From Uliginosibacterium flavum (GTDB lineage Bacteria > Pseudomonadota > Gammaproteobacteria > Burkholderiales > Rhodocyclaceae), in contig NZ_JBEWZI010000003.1 in the NCBI RefSeq assembly GCF_040566545.1, forward strand, positions 62,001 through 126,000: 64,000 nt of DNA. The letters run 5' to 3'. Under the pieces are notes generated by a model. The model saw only the letters and a list, made by a program, of their open reading frames with translations, was not told where the DNA came from and did no database searches. Below are positions 31,954 through 40,825 of the stretch, one piece after another. Position 1 is the first letter of the stretch. Every line of letters begins with the position of its first letter. The translations under genes were made by a program, and so were the position numbers.

Positions 31954-32066
31954 CCGGCTGGAGAGCCGCTCCCGGCCTGCCTCTCCAACATGCATGTCTG
32001 CAAACCCTTACCCAACGGGGCTCTGCAAGCATGCCCACTCAATCTTTAGCCCTCTGCCGCAGGCAG
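31954..32066 (-). repeat. Repeat family A, copy 5 (long form with heptamer tail)
   Basis: CCGGCTGGAGAGCCGCTCCC, centre AACATGCATGTCTGCAAACC, right arm ACGGGGCTCTGCAAGCATGC. The tail, read on the minus strand, is a period-7 run of GAGTGGG, AAAGATT and GAGGGCT units ending in a CTGCCGCAGGCAG hairpin near the stop of the VanZ-like gene. Confidence 0.7.
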
Positions 32067-32076
32067 CTCAGCCGGC

Positions 32077-33141
32077 TCAATAACGCCGCGTCACCGCAGC
32101 CTGGGCCGACAGATACGCCAGGGCAAAAAAGGGCCACAGCGCTGCGGAGAGCTGGGTCAGGCCATAGAAATTCAGGAAATGGCCTTCCTGGATCGTACGC
32201 ACCGAAGCATCCACATACGGATTGTCCGGCGCCAGATTAACCAGCACGGTCGACACCAACAGGGTCAGGCTGGCCAGACTATGCTGGCTCCAGCGCGGCA
32301 GCCGGCTGACCACCGCCAGCAACACCAGCCCCAGTGCGAGCCCGCGCAAGCCACCCACGCTGGCCCAATGCAGCGGATCGGCAGGCACCAGAAAGACATA
32401 ATCGGCCAGCGAGCGCAGAGCCAGGCCCAGCGTTAACACCACGGCCAGCATGCCGATGCTGCTTTCGCGCAGGCAGCGCATCAATAGCAAACCCAGCGCC
32501 AGCGTGCTGCAGGCAGCAATCGCCGTTTCCAGCAACATGTAGCGGCGGGCAGAAAAAGCCAGCGGCGCAGGCAGATCAAACAACACGCGCAGATCCCCGT
32601 TGCCGAACAGCGTGGTCGTCGGCTCCAGCTGTGTCAGCCACCACAAGGCGATCAACAGGATGCCGACTTCACCGATGTGACCCGCAGGGATATGCCGCGC
32701 CCGCCAGCGCTGCACGCGTCCACCTTCGTGAAAGACGCGGCCCCAGCGCAAACCCGCCAAAGCTCCCAGCACACCCCCCAGCAGATTAGTCGCCAGATCA
32801 AGATTGGAAGCGACACGCGTCGGCAGGAAGTTCTGCAGGAGTTCAACGCTGAAACTGAGCAGGCCACTCGCCAGCATTGCCAGCAAGACGATGCGCCCCG
32901 CACGGCCGACGCGGCGGCGCTCATCCAGGGCGGCGGCAAACATGAAACCGAATGGCATGAAACCCAGCACGTTGAGAAGCACGTCCAGCCACAGGTTGTA
33001 CTTCGGCCAAGGCAACAGCAAGAAACCCAGCGGATGCACGCCCGAATCCACCCAGCCTTTGAACGGATGCAGACAAACGTAAAGCGTCAGCAGCGCGTAG
33101 GCAATGCACAGGTAGCGCGGCAGACGGCTGGAGTGGGCCAT
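32077..33141 (-). CDS. VanZ-like family membrane protein
   Basis: 354 residues from ATG 33141; longer in-frame starts overlap the symporter gene. The N-terminal half is VanZ-like: LLTLYVCLHPFKGW, LNVLGFMPFGFMFA and FSVELLQNFLPTRVASNLDL (the conserved E and D-N positions). The C-terminal half adds about five more helices of no known family. Some VanZ proteins alter glycopeptide susceptibility, but most environmental members have no assigned role. The gene starts one base after the symporter stop, so coupled translation is likely. Confidence 0.8.
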   Translation of the reverse strand: MAHSSRLPRYLCIAYALLTLYVCLHPFKGWVDSGVHPLGFLLLPWPKYNLWLDVLLNVLGFMPFGFMFAAALDERRRVGRAGRIVLLAMLASGLLSFSVELLQNFLPTRVASNLDLATNLLGGVLGALAGLRWGRVFHEGGRVQRWRARHIPAGHIGEVGILLIALWWLTQLEPTTTLFGNGDLRVLFDLPAPLAFSARRYMLLETAIAACSTLALGLLLMRCLRESSIGMLAVVLTLGLALRSLADYVFLVPADPLHWASVGGLRGLALGLVLLAVVSRLPRWSQHSLASLTLLVSTVLVNLAPDNPYVDASVRTIQEGHFLNFYGLTQLSAALWPFFALAYLSAQAAVTRRY

Positions 33142-33142
33142 G

Positions 33143-34684
33143 TCAGGGCCTGGGCGGCGTGTGCTGGGCCGCGGCGCTGGCATGAGCATGCCCCACGTCA
33201 TGGTGGGTGCGCGCATGGGCGTGCTGCTGATCCGGCGTATTGCGGATCCACTGCGGCAACAAAGAGCCGACGATCATAGCCGCCACACTCGCCAGGAAAC
33301 CGAAAAACTGCGGCGGCACGGCCTTGGCCAATGCTACCCAGCTCTCCGGCCCCTCAACCCAGCCCATCAGTGGCAACAACAAACTCAGCCAAACCACGCC
33401 ACCGCAAACGATGGACAGGATCGCGCCCTGATTGGTGGCGCGTTTCCAGTACAAGCCGAAGGCCAGCGGTGCAAAGGCCATGGCCAGGGTCACCGAGTAG
33501 GCCTGCTCGACCATCTGGTAGATCGAGGCCTCGCTGTTGAGCGCAAACGTCAGCACCAGCGCGGTAAAGATCACCACGATGATCCGCGTCATGCGCAGGA
33601 AGTGGGTATCGCTCATGCCGGGAAAGAAGCCGCGCAGCACGTTTTCGGAGAAGGTCACCGAGGGCGCCAGCAGCGTGCCGGAAGCCGTGCTCATGATCGC
33701 CGAGAGCAGCGCGCCGAAGAACATCACCTGAGCGAAGACCGGCATGTGCTCCAGCACCAAACGCGGCAGGATCATCTGCGAATCACCGCCGGGTGCCAGC
33801 TGTGTCGCCACCAGATCCGGTGCCACGATGCTGGCGGAATAGGCGATGAACAGCGGCACGAAGGCAAAGAAGAAATACGCCACGCCACCGGTCAAGGTGC
33901 CCCACACCGCGCCTTTTTCATTGCGTGCCGAATTCACGCGCTGGAATACATCCTGCTGCGGGATCGACCCCAGCGCCATGGTCGAGAAGGCGGCGATGAA
34001 GGCCACCCACTCCATCGTCCCGCCCTGCGGCAGCAGCTGCAGCTTGTCGTGCTGCGCCATGTGATCCACCACCACGTCCACGCCACCGGCCATGCCGCCC
34101 ACTGCCCAGGCGATATAGACCAGGCCGATCACGATGACGCTCATCTGCATGAAATCGGTCAGCGCCACCGACCACATCCCGCCGTACAGGGTGTACAGCA
34201 GCACCACGCCGGTGCCAATCAGCATACCCTGATCACGGCTGATCGCGCCGTGCGACAACACCGAGAACACCAGCCCGAGAGCCGCGATCTGCGCGGCGAC
34301 CCAACCGAGGTAGGAAATCGTGATCACCACCGAAGTGATGATTTCAACACTGCGGCCATAACGGCGGCGATAGTAATCGCCCAGCGTCATCAGGTTCATG
34401 CGGTACAGCGGCAGCGCAAAGAACAGGCCGAAAAAGATCAGCGCACAGGACGAACCGAAAGGGTCGGCGATGATGCCTGAGAGCCCATCCTTGACGAAGG
34501 TCGAGGAAATGCCCAGCACCGTTTCGGCGCCAAACCAGGTCGCGAACACTGTGGCAACCGTGATGTAGAACGGCAGATGGCGCCCGGTAGTGACGTAGTC
34601 AGTCGCGTTGTTGACGCGTGTCGCGGCGTACAGACCAATCCCGATGGACACCAGCAGATAAAGGAGGACGAATGCGATCAGCAT
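33143..34684 (-). CDS. Sodium:solute symporter (SSS family) with His-rich tail
   Basis: 513 residues, about 13 helices. Family features: IGLYAATRVNNATDYVTTGR, FATWFGAETVLGISSTF, GDYYRRRYGRSVEIITSV and FFGALLSAIMSTASGTLLA. The substrate is not readable; solute types include proline, pantothenate and acetate. The last 28 residues are unusual: several HAH, HH and GHAH clusters that look metal-binding. No partner genes besides VanZ. Confidence 0.87.
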   Translation of the reverse strand: MLIAFVLLYLLVSIGIGLYAATRVNNATDYVTTGRHLPFYITVATVFATWFGAETVLGISSTFVKDGLSGIIADPFGSSCALIFFGLFFALPLYRMNLMTLGDYYRRRYGRSVEIITSVVITISYLGWVAAQIAALGLVFSVLSHGAISRDQGMLIGTGVVLLYTLYGGMWSVALTDFMQMSVIVIGLVYIAWAVGGMAGGVDVVVDHMAQHDKLQLLPQGGTMEWVAFIAAFSTMALGSIPQQDVFQRVNSARNEKGAVWGTLTGGVAYFFFAFVPLFIAYSASIVAPDLVATQLAPGGDSQMILPRLVLEHMPVFAQVMFFGALLSAIMSTASGTLLAPSVTFSENVLRGFFPGMSDTHFLRMTRIIVVIFTALVLTFALNSEASIYQMVEQAYSVTLAMAFAPLAFGLYWKRATNQGAILSIVCGGVVWLSLLLPLMGWVEGPESWVALAKAVPPQFFGFLASVAAMIVGSLLPQWIRNTPDQQHAHARTHHDVGHAHASAAAQHTPPRP

Positions 34685-34791
34685 TGAAAGATGACTCCGG
34701 GCAAAAAAGTACTACAAGCAGCAAGCAAGAAGCGGGCGATTATACCGGCGCTTGCGCCTCGCCACCCAGCCCCGCGAGCGGCGCAATAAAG

Positions 34792-34881
34792 GTCCGCAGC
34801 ACACTGCCTGCAGCGCCGCAGTGCGCCTTTGCCAGCGTGATGCATGCTTGCACAAGCCCGTCCAGCGCGGTTCTTCAGCCA
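34792..34881. repeat. Repeat family A, diverged copy 6
   Basis: The right part TGCATGCTTGCACAAGCCCG and GCGCGGTTCTTCAGCCA is close to copies at 42.7 and 44.4 kb; the left part is poorly conserved. It sits in the 294-base gap between the divergent symporter and thioesterase genes, where nothing else is seen. Confidence 0.45.
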
Positions 34882-34978
34882 CCGGCTCAGCACAGTGCCC
34901 ATCGCCGCTGCACTGGTGGCATACTGACGCTAGGCTCATACCATCCTCCTGCGTACGGTTTATTCCGAGCTTTTCATC

Positions 34979-35425
34979 ATGTCCCGTATCTACAGCCACC
35001 GCTTTACCATCCCCGCCGATGCCATTGATGTGCATCGCCACGTCAATAATGTCGAGTACCTGCGCTGGATGCAGGAGGTGGCGATTGCCCACACCACTGC
35101 GCTGGGCTGGCCGATGGCGCGCTACTTCGAAAAACGTTGCTCCTGGGTGATCCGCTCGCATTTCATTGAATACCTGCGCCCGGCTTTACTCGATGATCCG
35201 ATCAACCTGCTGACCTGGGTGAGCAGCATGGGGGAGCGCAGCAGCACGCGCAAATACCTGTTCTGGCGCGAATCTGACGGACAAGTGCTCGCGCGGGCGG
35301 AAACCGCCTGGGTCTTCATCGACACGCGCGCCGGTTTGCCACGGCCGATTCTGGATGAGGTGCGGGCAGCCTTTTCACTGGTCGAAGATGAAGCCGAAGT
35401 AATGGCTCTGGTCGAGGCCGGCTGA
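34979..35425 (+). CDS. Hotdog-fold acyl-CoA thioesterase
   Basis: 148 residues. The 4HBT-type start FTIPADAIDVHRHVNNVEYL contains the catalytic Asp and the H-V-NN-EY motif. The middle FIEYLRPALLDDPINLLTWV and the tail with ARAETAWVFIDTRAG are typical of YbgC/FadM-like thioesterases. It releases acyl groups from CoA; chain preference unknown. The stop is two bases before the next gene, so it is the first gene of a three-gene run with two DMT transporters. Confidence 0.86.
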   Translation: MSRIYSHRFTIPADAIDVHRHVNNVEYLRWMQEVAIAHTTALGWPMARYFEKRCSWVIRSHFIEYLRPALLDDPINLLTWVSSMGERSSTRKYLFWRESDGQVLARAETAWVFIDTRAGLPRPILDEVRAAFSLVEDEAEVMALVEAG

Positions 35426-35427
35426 AG

Positions 35428-36327
35428 ATGTTCACCCGTCGTTACAGCCGCCCGACGGCGGTTGCCGTCATGATTTTTTGTGCCCTGCTGTGGAGCACGG
35501 CGGGGGTGCTCACGCGCCATCTGGACGCAGCGCGCAGCTTCGAGGTGACCTTCTGGCGCAGTGCCTTCTGTGCGGTCTTCGTGATCCTCGCCCTGCTGGC
35601 GACGCGGGGTCACGAGGCGCTGGCCGCCTTGCGCCGGCCCAGCCGTTCCCTGCTCGTTTCCGGCCTGCTGTGGGGCGCAATGTTCACCAGCTTCATGATT
35701 GCGCTAACCCTGACCTCGACCAGCAACACGCTGGTGGTGAGCTGTGCCGCACCGCTTCTCACCGCATTACTGACCTGGGTGGTCCTGCGCGAGCCGATTG
35801 CCGGAGCGACCTGGCTGGCCATCGTGCTGGCCGTGGCGGGCATGGCCTGGATCTTTTCCGGCGGCGTTCAGGCCGGCAGCGCCCGCGACGTGCTCGGCAT
35901 GTGCATTGCCTTCGTGGTGCCGCTGGCCTCGGCGATCAACGTCATCGTGTTCAAGCGTTCCGGGCATGCCGTGGATCTGGTGCCGGCGGTGTGTCTGGGG
36001 GCGACGTTCTCGGCGCTGCTGATGCTGCCTTTTGCTTTCCCCTTGCAGGCGACCCTGCATGACGTGCAGATTCTCGGCGTGCTGGGCTGTTTCCAGCTGG
36101 CCTTGCCGTGCATGCTGATGGTGGTGGCTGCGCGCAGTCTGTCTGCGCCGCAGGTTTCGCTGCTGGCCGAGCTCGAAGTGGTGCTTGGCCCGCTGTGGGC
36201 CTGGCTGGGGGCGAGCGAAGTGCCGACGCTGGCCACCTTGCAAGGCGGTGCGGTGGTGATCGCCGCCTTGCTGCTCAATGAGCTGCATGGAGTGTATGCA
36301 CACCGCCAGCGCATGCAGGCAGCCTGA
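35428..36327 (+). CDS. EamA/DMT family transporter, first of tandem pair
   Basis: 299 residues with ten helices: AVMIFCALLWSTAGVLTRHL opens the first EamA repeat; FEVTFWRSAFCAVFV and NTLVVSCAAPLLTALLTW are typical. Probably an exporter of small metabolites. The next gene encodes another member and starts one base after this stop, so the two may form a functional pair, although each has a full ten-helix set. Confidence 0.86.
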   Translation: MFTRRYSRPTAVAVMIFCALLWSTAGVLTRHLDAARSFEVTFWRSAFCAVFVILALLATRGHEALAALRRPSRSLLVSGLLWGAMFTSFMIALTLTSTSNTLVVSCAAPLLTALLTWVVLREPIAGATWLAIVLAVAGMAWIFSGGVQAGSARDVLGMCIAFVVPLASAINVIVFKRSGHAVDLVPAVCLGATFSALLMLPFAFPLQATLHDVQILGVLGCFQLALPCMLMVVAARSLSAPQVSLLAELEVVLGPLWAWLGASEVPTLATLQGGAVVIAALLLNELHGVYAHRQRMQAA

Positions 36328-36328
36328 C

Positions 36329-37225
36329 ATGCGCAGCACACATCAGGTTTCCGGATTCGCTTTCGCCGTGCTAGGCGCAGTGTGCTTCTCGTTCAAGGCC
36401 ATCTTCGTCAAACTCGCCTATCGCTACGGCGTGGATGCCGAAACCTTGCTCGCGCTGCGCATGGGCTACGCCCTGCCTTTCTTTATCGCGATGGGGTTCA
36501 GCATTTCGTACCGCGAACCGCGTGCCTTGAGTCGCCGCGATCTGCTCATGCTGCTGGTGCTGGGCGTCACCGGTTACTACCTCGCGAGCTATCTGGATTT
36601 TCTCGGTCTGCGCTATATAACGGCGGCGCTGGAACGCCTGATCCTGTTCATCTACCCGACGCTGGTCGTGATCCTGTCCGCCGTATTTCTCGGCAAGCGC
36701 ATCGCCCGCGCCATGCTTGCGCCGATGCTGCTGTGCTATATCGGAATTGGGCTGGCGGTCTCTCACGATCTGGATCTGAGCCATGCCGGCAGCAATGTCG
36801 CGCTGGGCTGCCTGCTGGTATTCGGCAGCACGCTTTCTTACGCCACTTATCTGATGCTCAGCGGCGAGGAAGTGAAAACGCTGGGCGCCACGCGTGTAGC
36901 GGCCCTCGCCACTAGCGTGGCCTGCGTGCTGAGCCTGCTGCAGTTTGTCCTGATGCGGCCGCTGGCAAGCCTCGCCCAGCCCTGGCAGGTGCATGCCCTC
37001 GCACTGGCCATGGCGCTGCTATCGACGGTATTGCCGATCTGGCTGATTGCGGTCGCCATGCGTCGCATCGGCGCCAGCGCGACCTCAATGATCGGCACCC
37101 TCGGTCCGGTGCTGACCATCCTGTTCGGCTGGGTTTTTCTCGGTGAATCGCTGGGCGCGATTCAGCTGTTTGGTGCGGGGCTGGTGATTACAGGGGTTGT
37201 GCTGATCGGCCGCATGAAGGACTGA
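36329..37225 (+). CDS. EamA/DMT family transporter, second of tandem pair
   Basis: 298 residues from ATG 36329. Ten helices: GFAFAVLGAVCFSFKAIFVK opens it; YITAALERLILFIYPTLVVI and ATSMIGTLGPVLTILFGWVF are family motifs. Different from the first member in sequence. Its last 64 bases overlap antisense the end of the CDF transporter gene. Confidence 0.86.
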   Translation: MRSTHQVSGFAFAVLGAVCFSFKAIFVKLAYRYGVDAETLLALRMGYALPFFIAMGFSISYREPRALSRRDLLMLLVLGVTGYYLASYLDFLGLRYITAALERLILFIYPTLVVILSAVFLGKRIARAMLAPMLLCYIGIGLAVSHDLDLSHAGSNVALGCLLVFGSTLSYATYLMLSGEEVKTLGATRVAALATSVACVLSLLQFVLMRPLASLAQPWQVHALALAMALLSTVLPIWLIAVAMRRIGASATSMIGTLGPVLTILFGWVFLGESLGAIQLFGAGLVITGVVLIGRMKD

Positions 37226-38100
37226 TCCGGACAGCGACACGATTCGTCGCAAGGATCGGAGTGGATCAACACATTGGCATGGGCGATCACCTCCACGATT
37301 TCAGCCTCCAGCCGGTCACACAGCGCATGGGCGTGCTCCAGCGTGCTGTATCGATGCAGCGTGACGTGCAGATCAATGTGACGGATCTTGCCGGACTGAC
37401 GCGTACGCAGATTGTGATAGTCGATGAAGTCATGCGCATGCCGGCCCAGTGCGGAGTGGATTGCGTCGATTTCTTCCTTCGGCAGACTGGCATCGATCAG
37501 CGGCGCAAATGCCTTGGCGATCAGCTCGAAAGCCTCCTTCAGGATGAACAGCGCCACCGCAATCGCCACCAGCGGATCCAGCTGATGCCAGCCCGTCAGC
37601 CAGATCGCAGCCAGGCCGAAACCAACGCCCAGCGAGGTATATACATCGGCTTTCAGATGCAGAGCGTCAGCTTCCAGCGCCATTGAATGCTCTTCGCGCG
37701 CGACCTTGTACAACAAGCGCGAGACCAGCGTATTCACCAGCGCCGACACGAACATCACCGCCACGCCCCAACCCGCCGCCCCGAGCGGGGCCGGATTGAA
37801 CAGCTTGTGCACCGCCTCAGTGATGATCCACACAGCAGCGACCACAATCAACACGCCTTCGATCACGCCCGACACGTTCTCGAATTTCTCGTGTCCATAG
37901 GGATGATCTTCATCCGGCGGCACATCGGCCATGCGCACCGCAAAAAAGGCAATCACCGCCGCGACCAGATCCATCATCGAATGGATGGCCTCGGAAATGA
38001 TGCTGACCGAACCCGACAAAGTGCCGGCAATCAGCTTCAGGGTGATCAGCAGACTATTGGAGGCGACAGACAGCAGGGCGACGTTTTTTTTGCGGCTCAT
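37162..38100 (-). CDS. Cation diffusion facilitator (zinc/iron/manganese efflux)
   Basis: 312 residues from ATG 38100. Typical CDF: SIISEAIHSMMDLVAAVIAF holds the HSxxD metal site of TM2; DEDHPYGHEKFENVSGVIEG follows; TM5 has EADALHLKADVYTSLGVGFG with the second HxxxD. The cytoplasmic ferredoxin-like domain has HIDLHVTLHRYSTLEHAHAL. It ends with a Cys-containing tail, CDESCRCPD, that may bind metal. It expels divalent cations using the proton gradient. Metal choice is not certain. Confidence 0.9.
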   Translation of the reverse strand: MSRKKNVALLSVASNSLLITLKLIAGTLSGSVSIISEAIHSMMDLVAAVIAFFAVRMADVPPDEDHPYGHEKFENVSGVIEGVLIVVAAVWIITEAVHKLFNPAPLGAAGWGVAVMFVSALVNTLVSRLLYKVAREEHSMALEADALHLKADVYTSLGVGFGLAAIWLTGWHQLDPLVAIAVALFILKEAFELIAKAFAPLIDASLPKEEIDAIHSALGRHAHDFIDYHNLRTRQSGKIRHIDLHVTLHRYSTLEHAHALCDRLEAEIVEVIAHANVLIHSDPCDESCRCPDQSFMRPISTTPVITSPAPNS

Positions 38101-38231
38101 GAGGCGAAAGGGTGAAATACAGACGGGCCGGATTATCGCCTCCTTCACTCCCAATGCATTGCCTTGATAAAAATTAATTCAGTAAAATCAATGCAGTATT
38201 GCGAATCACACGCATCTCGCAGGCAAAGCAA

Positions 38232-38253
38232 TGGCCGGTCACAGGACCGGCCA
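38232..38253 (-). terminator. Intrinsic terminator of the CBS gene
   Basis: GGCCGGTC, loop of four, GACCGGCC forms an 8-9 base stem 24 bases after the CBS stop on the minus strand, followed by ATTGCTTTG. Confidence 0.6.
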
Positions 38254-38276
38254 TCTGCTAACACCGAAACTCAGGC

Positions 38277-38726
38277 TTACATCCCCGGCGCAATATCGCC
38301 TGATATGTAACCCGCCAACTGATTGATCGTCTGCTGCTGCTGGTCGATCACGGTCTTGACTGCGTCGCCGATGGTCACGATCCCGATCAACTGCCCACGC
38401 TCGACCACCGGCAGGTGGCGGAAGCGATTCTCGGTCATGATCTCCATCACGTCTTCCACGGTCTGCGTGGGTGAAATGGTCAGCAGATTCTGCGTCATCA
38501 ACTCGCTGATCTGGGTATCCCGCGAATTGCGGCCCTTCAGGATGACTTTGCGGGCATAGTCGCGCTCGGTGAAGATCCCCACCAGGCGTTCGTTTTCGAG
38601 CACCAGTACGGCGCTGACATCTTTGCTTGCCATCAGCTCAAGCGCCTCAAAAATTGAGGTTTGCGGGCTGACGGTATGGATTTGCTGACTCTTCTTGCCA
38701 TCCAGAATCTGGCGTACGTTGGTCAT
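38277..38726 (-). CDS. Tandem CBS domain protein
   Basis: 149 residues with two CBS domains: IHTVSPQTSIFEALELMASK to VGIFTERDYARKVI (first) and LLTISPTQTVEDVMEIMTEN to LIGIVTIGDAVKTVID (second). CBS pairs bind adenine nucleotides and sense energy state. No effector domain is present, so it may regulate partners directly. It is a widespread stand-alone type in proteobacteria. Confidence 0.88.
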   Translation of the reverse strand: MTNVRQILDGKKSQQIHTVSPQTSIFEALELMASKDVSAVLVLENERLVGIFTERDYARKVILKGRNSRDTQISELMTQNLLTISPTQTVEDVMEIMTENRFRHLPVVERGQLIGIVTIGDAVKTVIDQQQQTINQLAGYISGDIAPGM

Positions 38727-39039
38727 GATGCTCTCTCTCGTTTTGGATTTCGGGCTTTGTGCAACTGGATCAACAAGTTATCACGATCTATCCGCAGCAA
38801 CTTGGAGCGCCGCCTGCACGCACATTTATATATACATGGCTATCGACCCCTCTGCCAGAGGACGCCCCGGCTGGCCGTCAACCCCACACACATCAATATG
38901 TTACAAACATTCGCGACGAGAATATAAATCTACAACCGTGACAATAATCACAGTAGATTCCATCCGCAATGCAGCAAAATCGGGCCTCAGAACTGTAAGA
39001 TAACCGACTTTAGCTTCACCTGACTCAGGGCAAAACATC
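38727..39039. other. AT-rich gap between CBS and PEP-CTERM genes
   Basis: 313 bases, visibly more AT-rich than the surroundings (runs such as ATTTATATATACATGG). It must hold the divergent promoters of both genes. One CRP-like palindrome is listed separately. No gene is seen. Confidence 0.6.
38937..38952. promoter_or_regulatory. CRP-like palindrome upstream of the PEP-CTERM gene
   Basis: CGTGA-CAATAA-TCACA matches the TGTGA-N6-TCACA consensus in nine of ten positions. It is about 88 bases before the GTG start at 39040. Whether a Crp-type protein acts here is inference. Confidence 0.4.
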
Positions 39040-39714
39040 GTGGCCTCCAATAACACTACTACTCAGTCCGGACAGCGCCGCCGCCGCTTGGCCCTTTTGC
39101 TGGCTTTGCTGCTGGCTTGTACAGCTATCGCCATCGGCGGGTCAATGTACTATCAGCAAAAGAAGGCTAAAGCAGCCGCCCTTGCTGCTGCCCAGAAATC
39201 CGAAGGAAGCAGTTCTGCATCTGGCAATCTCGCAACCGCGCCCACCAGCGCGGGAATCAGCACTCCGGAATTGATTGACGATGCGCTGAATGCCGAGGCT
39301 CCGACCCAATCCGCGCCAGCTGCCATCGCGCCGCGGCGCAAGGCTCGCCCGCTTGCCGACAACAAAAAGAAGCAGGACGACAAGTTTGCTGAAAGCGTGC
39401 TGACCCAGGCGCCTGCCGGTGCAGGTCCGCTCGACGCCTTGCCGCCGACCGGCGCTGGCCCGCAGGACATCGTACCTGGTGCGCCGCAAGCGCCCACCCC
39501 CGGCCCGACCATCGCTCAAGGCCCGAGCGACGGTCCAGGCACCGGCAACATCCCCGGCACAGCGCCAAACCCGATCCCCGCTGGCACAGGCGGTATCGTT
39601 GGCCCAGGCACCACAGTTACCCCGGTTACGGCAGTGCCGGAACCTTCGACCTGGCTGATGATGGCCGCCGGTCTGGGTTTGCTAGTGTCGGCTTCGCGTC
39701 GACGCAACAAGTAA
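39040..39714 (+). CDS. PEP-CTERM sorting-signal protein with N-terminal anchor
   Basis: 224 residues from GTG 39040. The C-terminus VPEPSTWLMMAAGLGLLVSA followed by SRRRNK is a textbook PEP-CTERM signal (motif, helix, basic cluster), which a matching exosortase would process; none is in the window. The N-terminus has RRRR and one hydrophobic helix (about residues 17-37) followed by YYQQKKAKAAALAAAQK, which looks like an uncleaved anchor rather than a signal peptide. The middle is Pro/Gly/Ala-rich and disordered. Possibly an envelope or biofilm protein. Confidence 0.8.
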   Translation: MASNNTTTQSGQRRRRLALLLALLLACTAIAIGGSMYYQQKKAKAAALAAAQKSEGSSSASGNLATAPTSAGISTPELIDDALNAEAPTQSAPAAIAPRRKARPLADNKKKQDDKFAESVLTQAPAGAGPLDALPPTGAGPQDIVPGAPQAPTPGPTIAQGPSDGPGTGNIPGTAPNPIPAGTGGIVGPGTTVTPVTAVPEPSTWLMMAAGLGLLVSASRRRNK

Positions 39715-39728
39715 GCAAAGAAGCACAT

Positions 39729-39758
39729 AAAAAAGGCGACCTGCGGGTCGCCTTTTTC
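39729..39758 (+). terminator. Intrinsic terminator of the PEP-CTERM gene
   Basis: AAAAAGGCGACC, loop TGC, GGGTCGCCTTTTT: strong stem with T-run, 15 bases after the stop. Confidence 0.88.
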
Positions 39759-39870
39759 TTTGTCTGAATATTTGATCGCTCCCCCATCCCACGCGGGAAT
39801 GTCAGTGTTGGCGTCCTACGCCAAGCTTGCAGCGGCGTGCACGGCACCCCCACGCTAAACATGGATGCAG

Positions 39871-39994
39871 GCATGGCCGGAGAGCCGCACACGCCGGACC
39901 TCTCCAGCACGCATGCCCGGAAAGACTTACCAAGCGCGGCTTTACAAGCATGCCCACTCAGCACTCAACCCTCATTGCTCCGCCGCAGGCGGTC
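39871..39994 (-). repeat. Repeat family A, copy 7 (long form with heptamer tail)
   Basis: GGCCGGAGAGCCGCACACGC, centre CAGCACGCATGCCCGG, right arm GCGCGGCTTTACAAGCATGC. The tail on the minus strand has four period-7 units (GAGTGGG, GAGTGCT, GAGGGTT, GAGCAAT) and a GACCGCCTGCGGCGGAG hairpin, reaching to 20 bases from the stop of the TauE-like gene. Confidence 0.75.
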
Positions 39995-40013
39995 AGCACT
40001 TAGCCAAAGGTGC

Positions 40014-40787
40014 TCACCCCAGCCAGGGCCTTACGGTTTCCCATACCAACTTGCACAACAAGCTGACCGCCAGAATCAAGAACAAGCGCCGGATCCATTG
40101 ATTGCCGCCACGCATCGCCAGGCGAGAGCCTACGACCGAGCCGCAGATCGCGGCCACGCCGAGTGGCAAGGCCAGACTGTAATCGACCATGCCGGCCGGA
40201 ATCAGGAACACGAGGGTGGCGGCGTTGGTGCCGAAATTCACGACCTTGGCGCAAGCCGTGGCGCGCAGAAAATCGAAGTGGAAGAAACGCACGAACAGGA
40301 AGAGCAGGAAACTACCGGTGCCGGGGCCGATGAAACCATCGTAAAAACCCAGGGCCAGACCCAGCGCCGCGCCCTTGGCAAGATCTGAACGGGTCGGCGT
40401 GCGACTCGCGTCCACATGCCCCATCTGCGGCTTGAACCAAGTGTAAACCAGCATGATCGCCAGCACCGCGATGATGATCGGCCGCATCCACTCGGTCGGC
40501 ATCAGATTGAGCATGCGCACACCAATATAGGCGCCGGCAAAAGCCGTCACCGCGGTGGGCAACATCAGGCGCCAGGGCAGGTTCATGTTGCGCGCGTACT
40601 GGCGGATCGACATGCCATGCCCCATCACCGAGGACAGCTTGTCCACGCCCATGATCTGGGCGGGTGAAAAGGTGGTGAGGACGTTGTAAAAGGCCGGAAT
40701 GCCAATCAAGCCACCGCCGCCGATGGCTGCGTTGATGGCACCGGTGATGAAGCAGATGGGCAGCAGGATCAGGAGTTCTTGGGTCAC
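40014..40787 (-). CDS. TauE/SafE family membrane exporter
   Basis: 257 residues from GTG 40787, about eight helices. FITGAINAAIGGGGLIGIPA is the family start; GFYDGFIGPGTGSFLLFLFV and ATACAKVVNFGTNAATLVFL are the second repeat. Members export sulfite, sulfoacetate or related organic anions. No ribosome binding site is visible; the start lies just downstream of a heptamer array. aroE is upstream on the same strand. Confidence 0.84.
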   Translation of the reverse strand: MTQELLILLPICFITGAINAAIGGGGLIGIPAFYNVLTTFSPAQIMGVDKLSSVMGHGMSIRQYARNMNLPWRLMLPTAVTAFAGAYIGVRMLNLMPTEWMRPIIIAVLAIMLVYTWFKPQMGHVDASRTPTRSDLAKGAALGLALGFYDGFIGPGTGSFLLFLFVRFFHFDFLRATACAKVVNFGTNAATLVFLIPAGMVDYSLALPLGVAAICGSVVGSRLAMRGGNQWIRRLFLILAVSLLCKLVWETVRPWLG

Positions 40788-40794
40788 TTTTTTG

Positions 40795-40822
40795 GAACTG
40801 GAAATTAGAAACTGGGAACTGG
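40795..40822. repeat. Heptamer array (family H) before the TauE-like gene
   Basis: Four period-7 units of the GAACTGG/AAACTGG/AAATTAG type lie 8 bases from the GTG start of the TauE-like gene and adjoin REP copy G3. Confidence 0.65.
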
Positions 40823-40825
40823 GGG

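Noticed and set aside
34685..34978. Possible small RNA or tRNA gene in the symporter-thioesterase gap
   Set aside because: No cloverleaf or terminator found; only a diverged repeat A.
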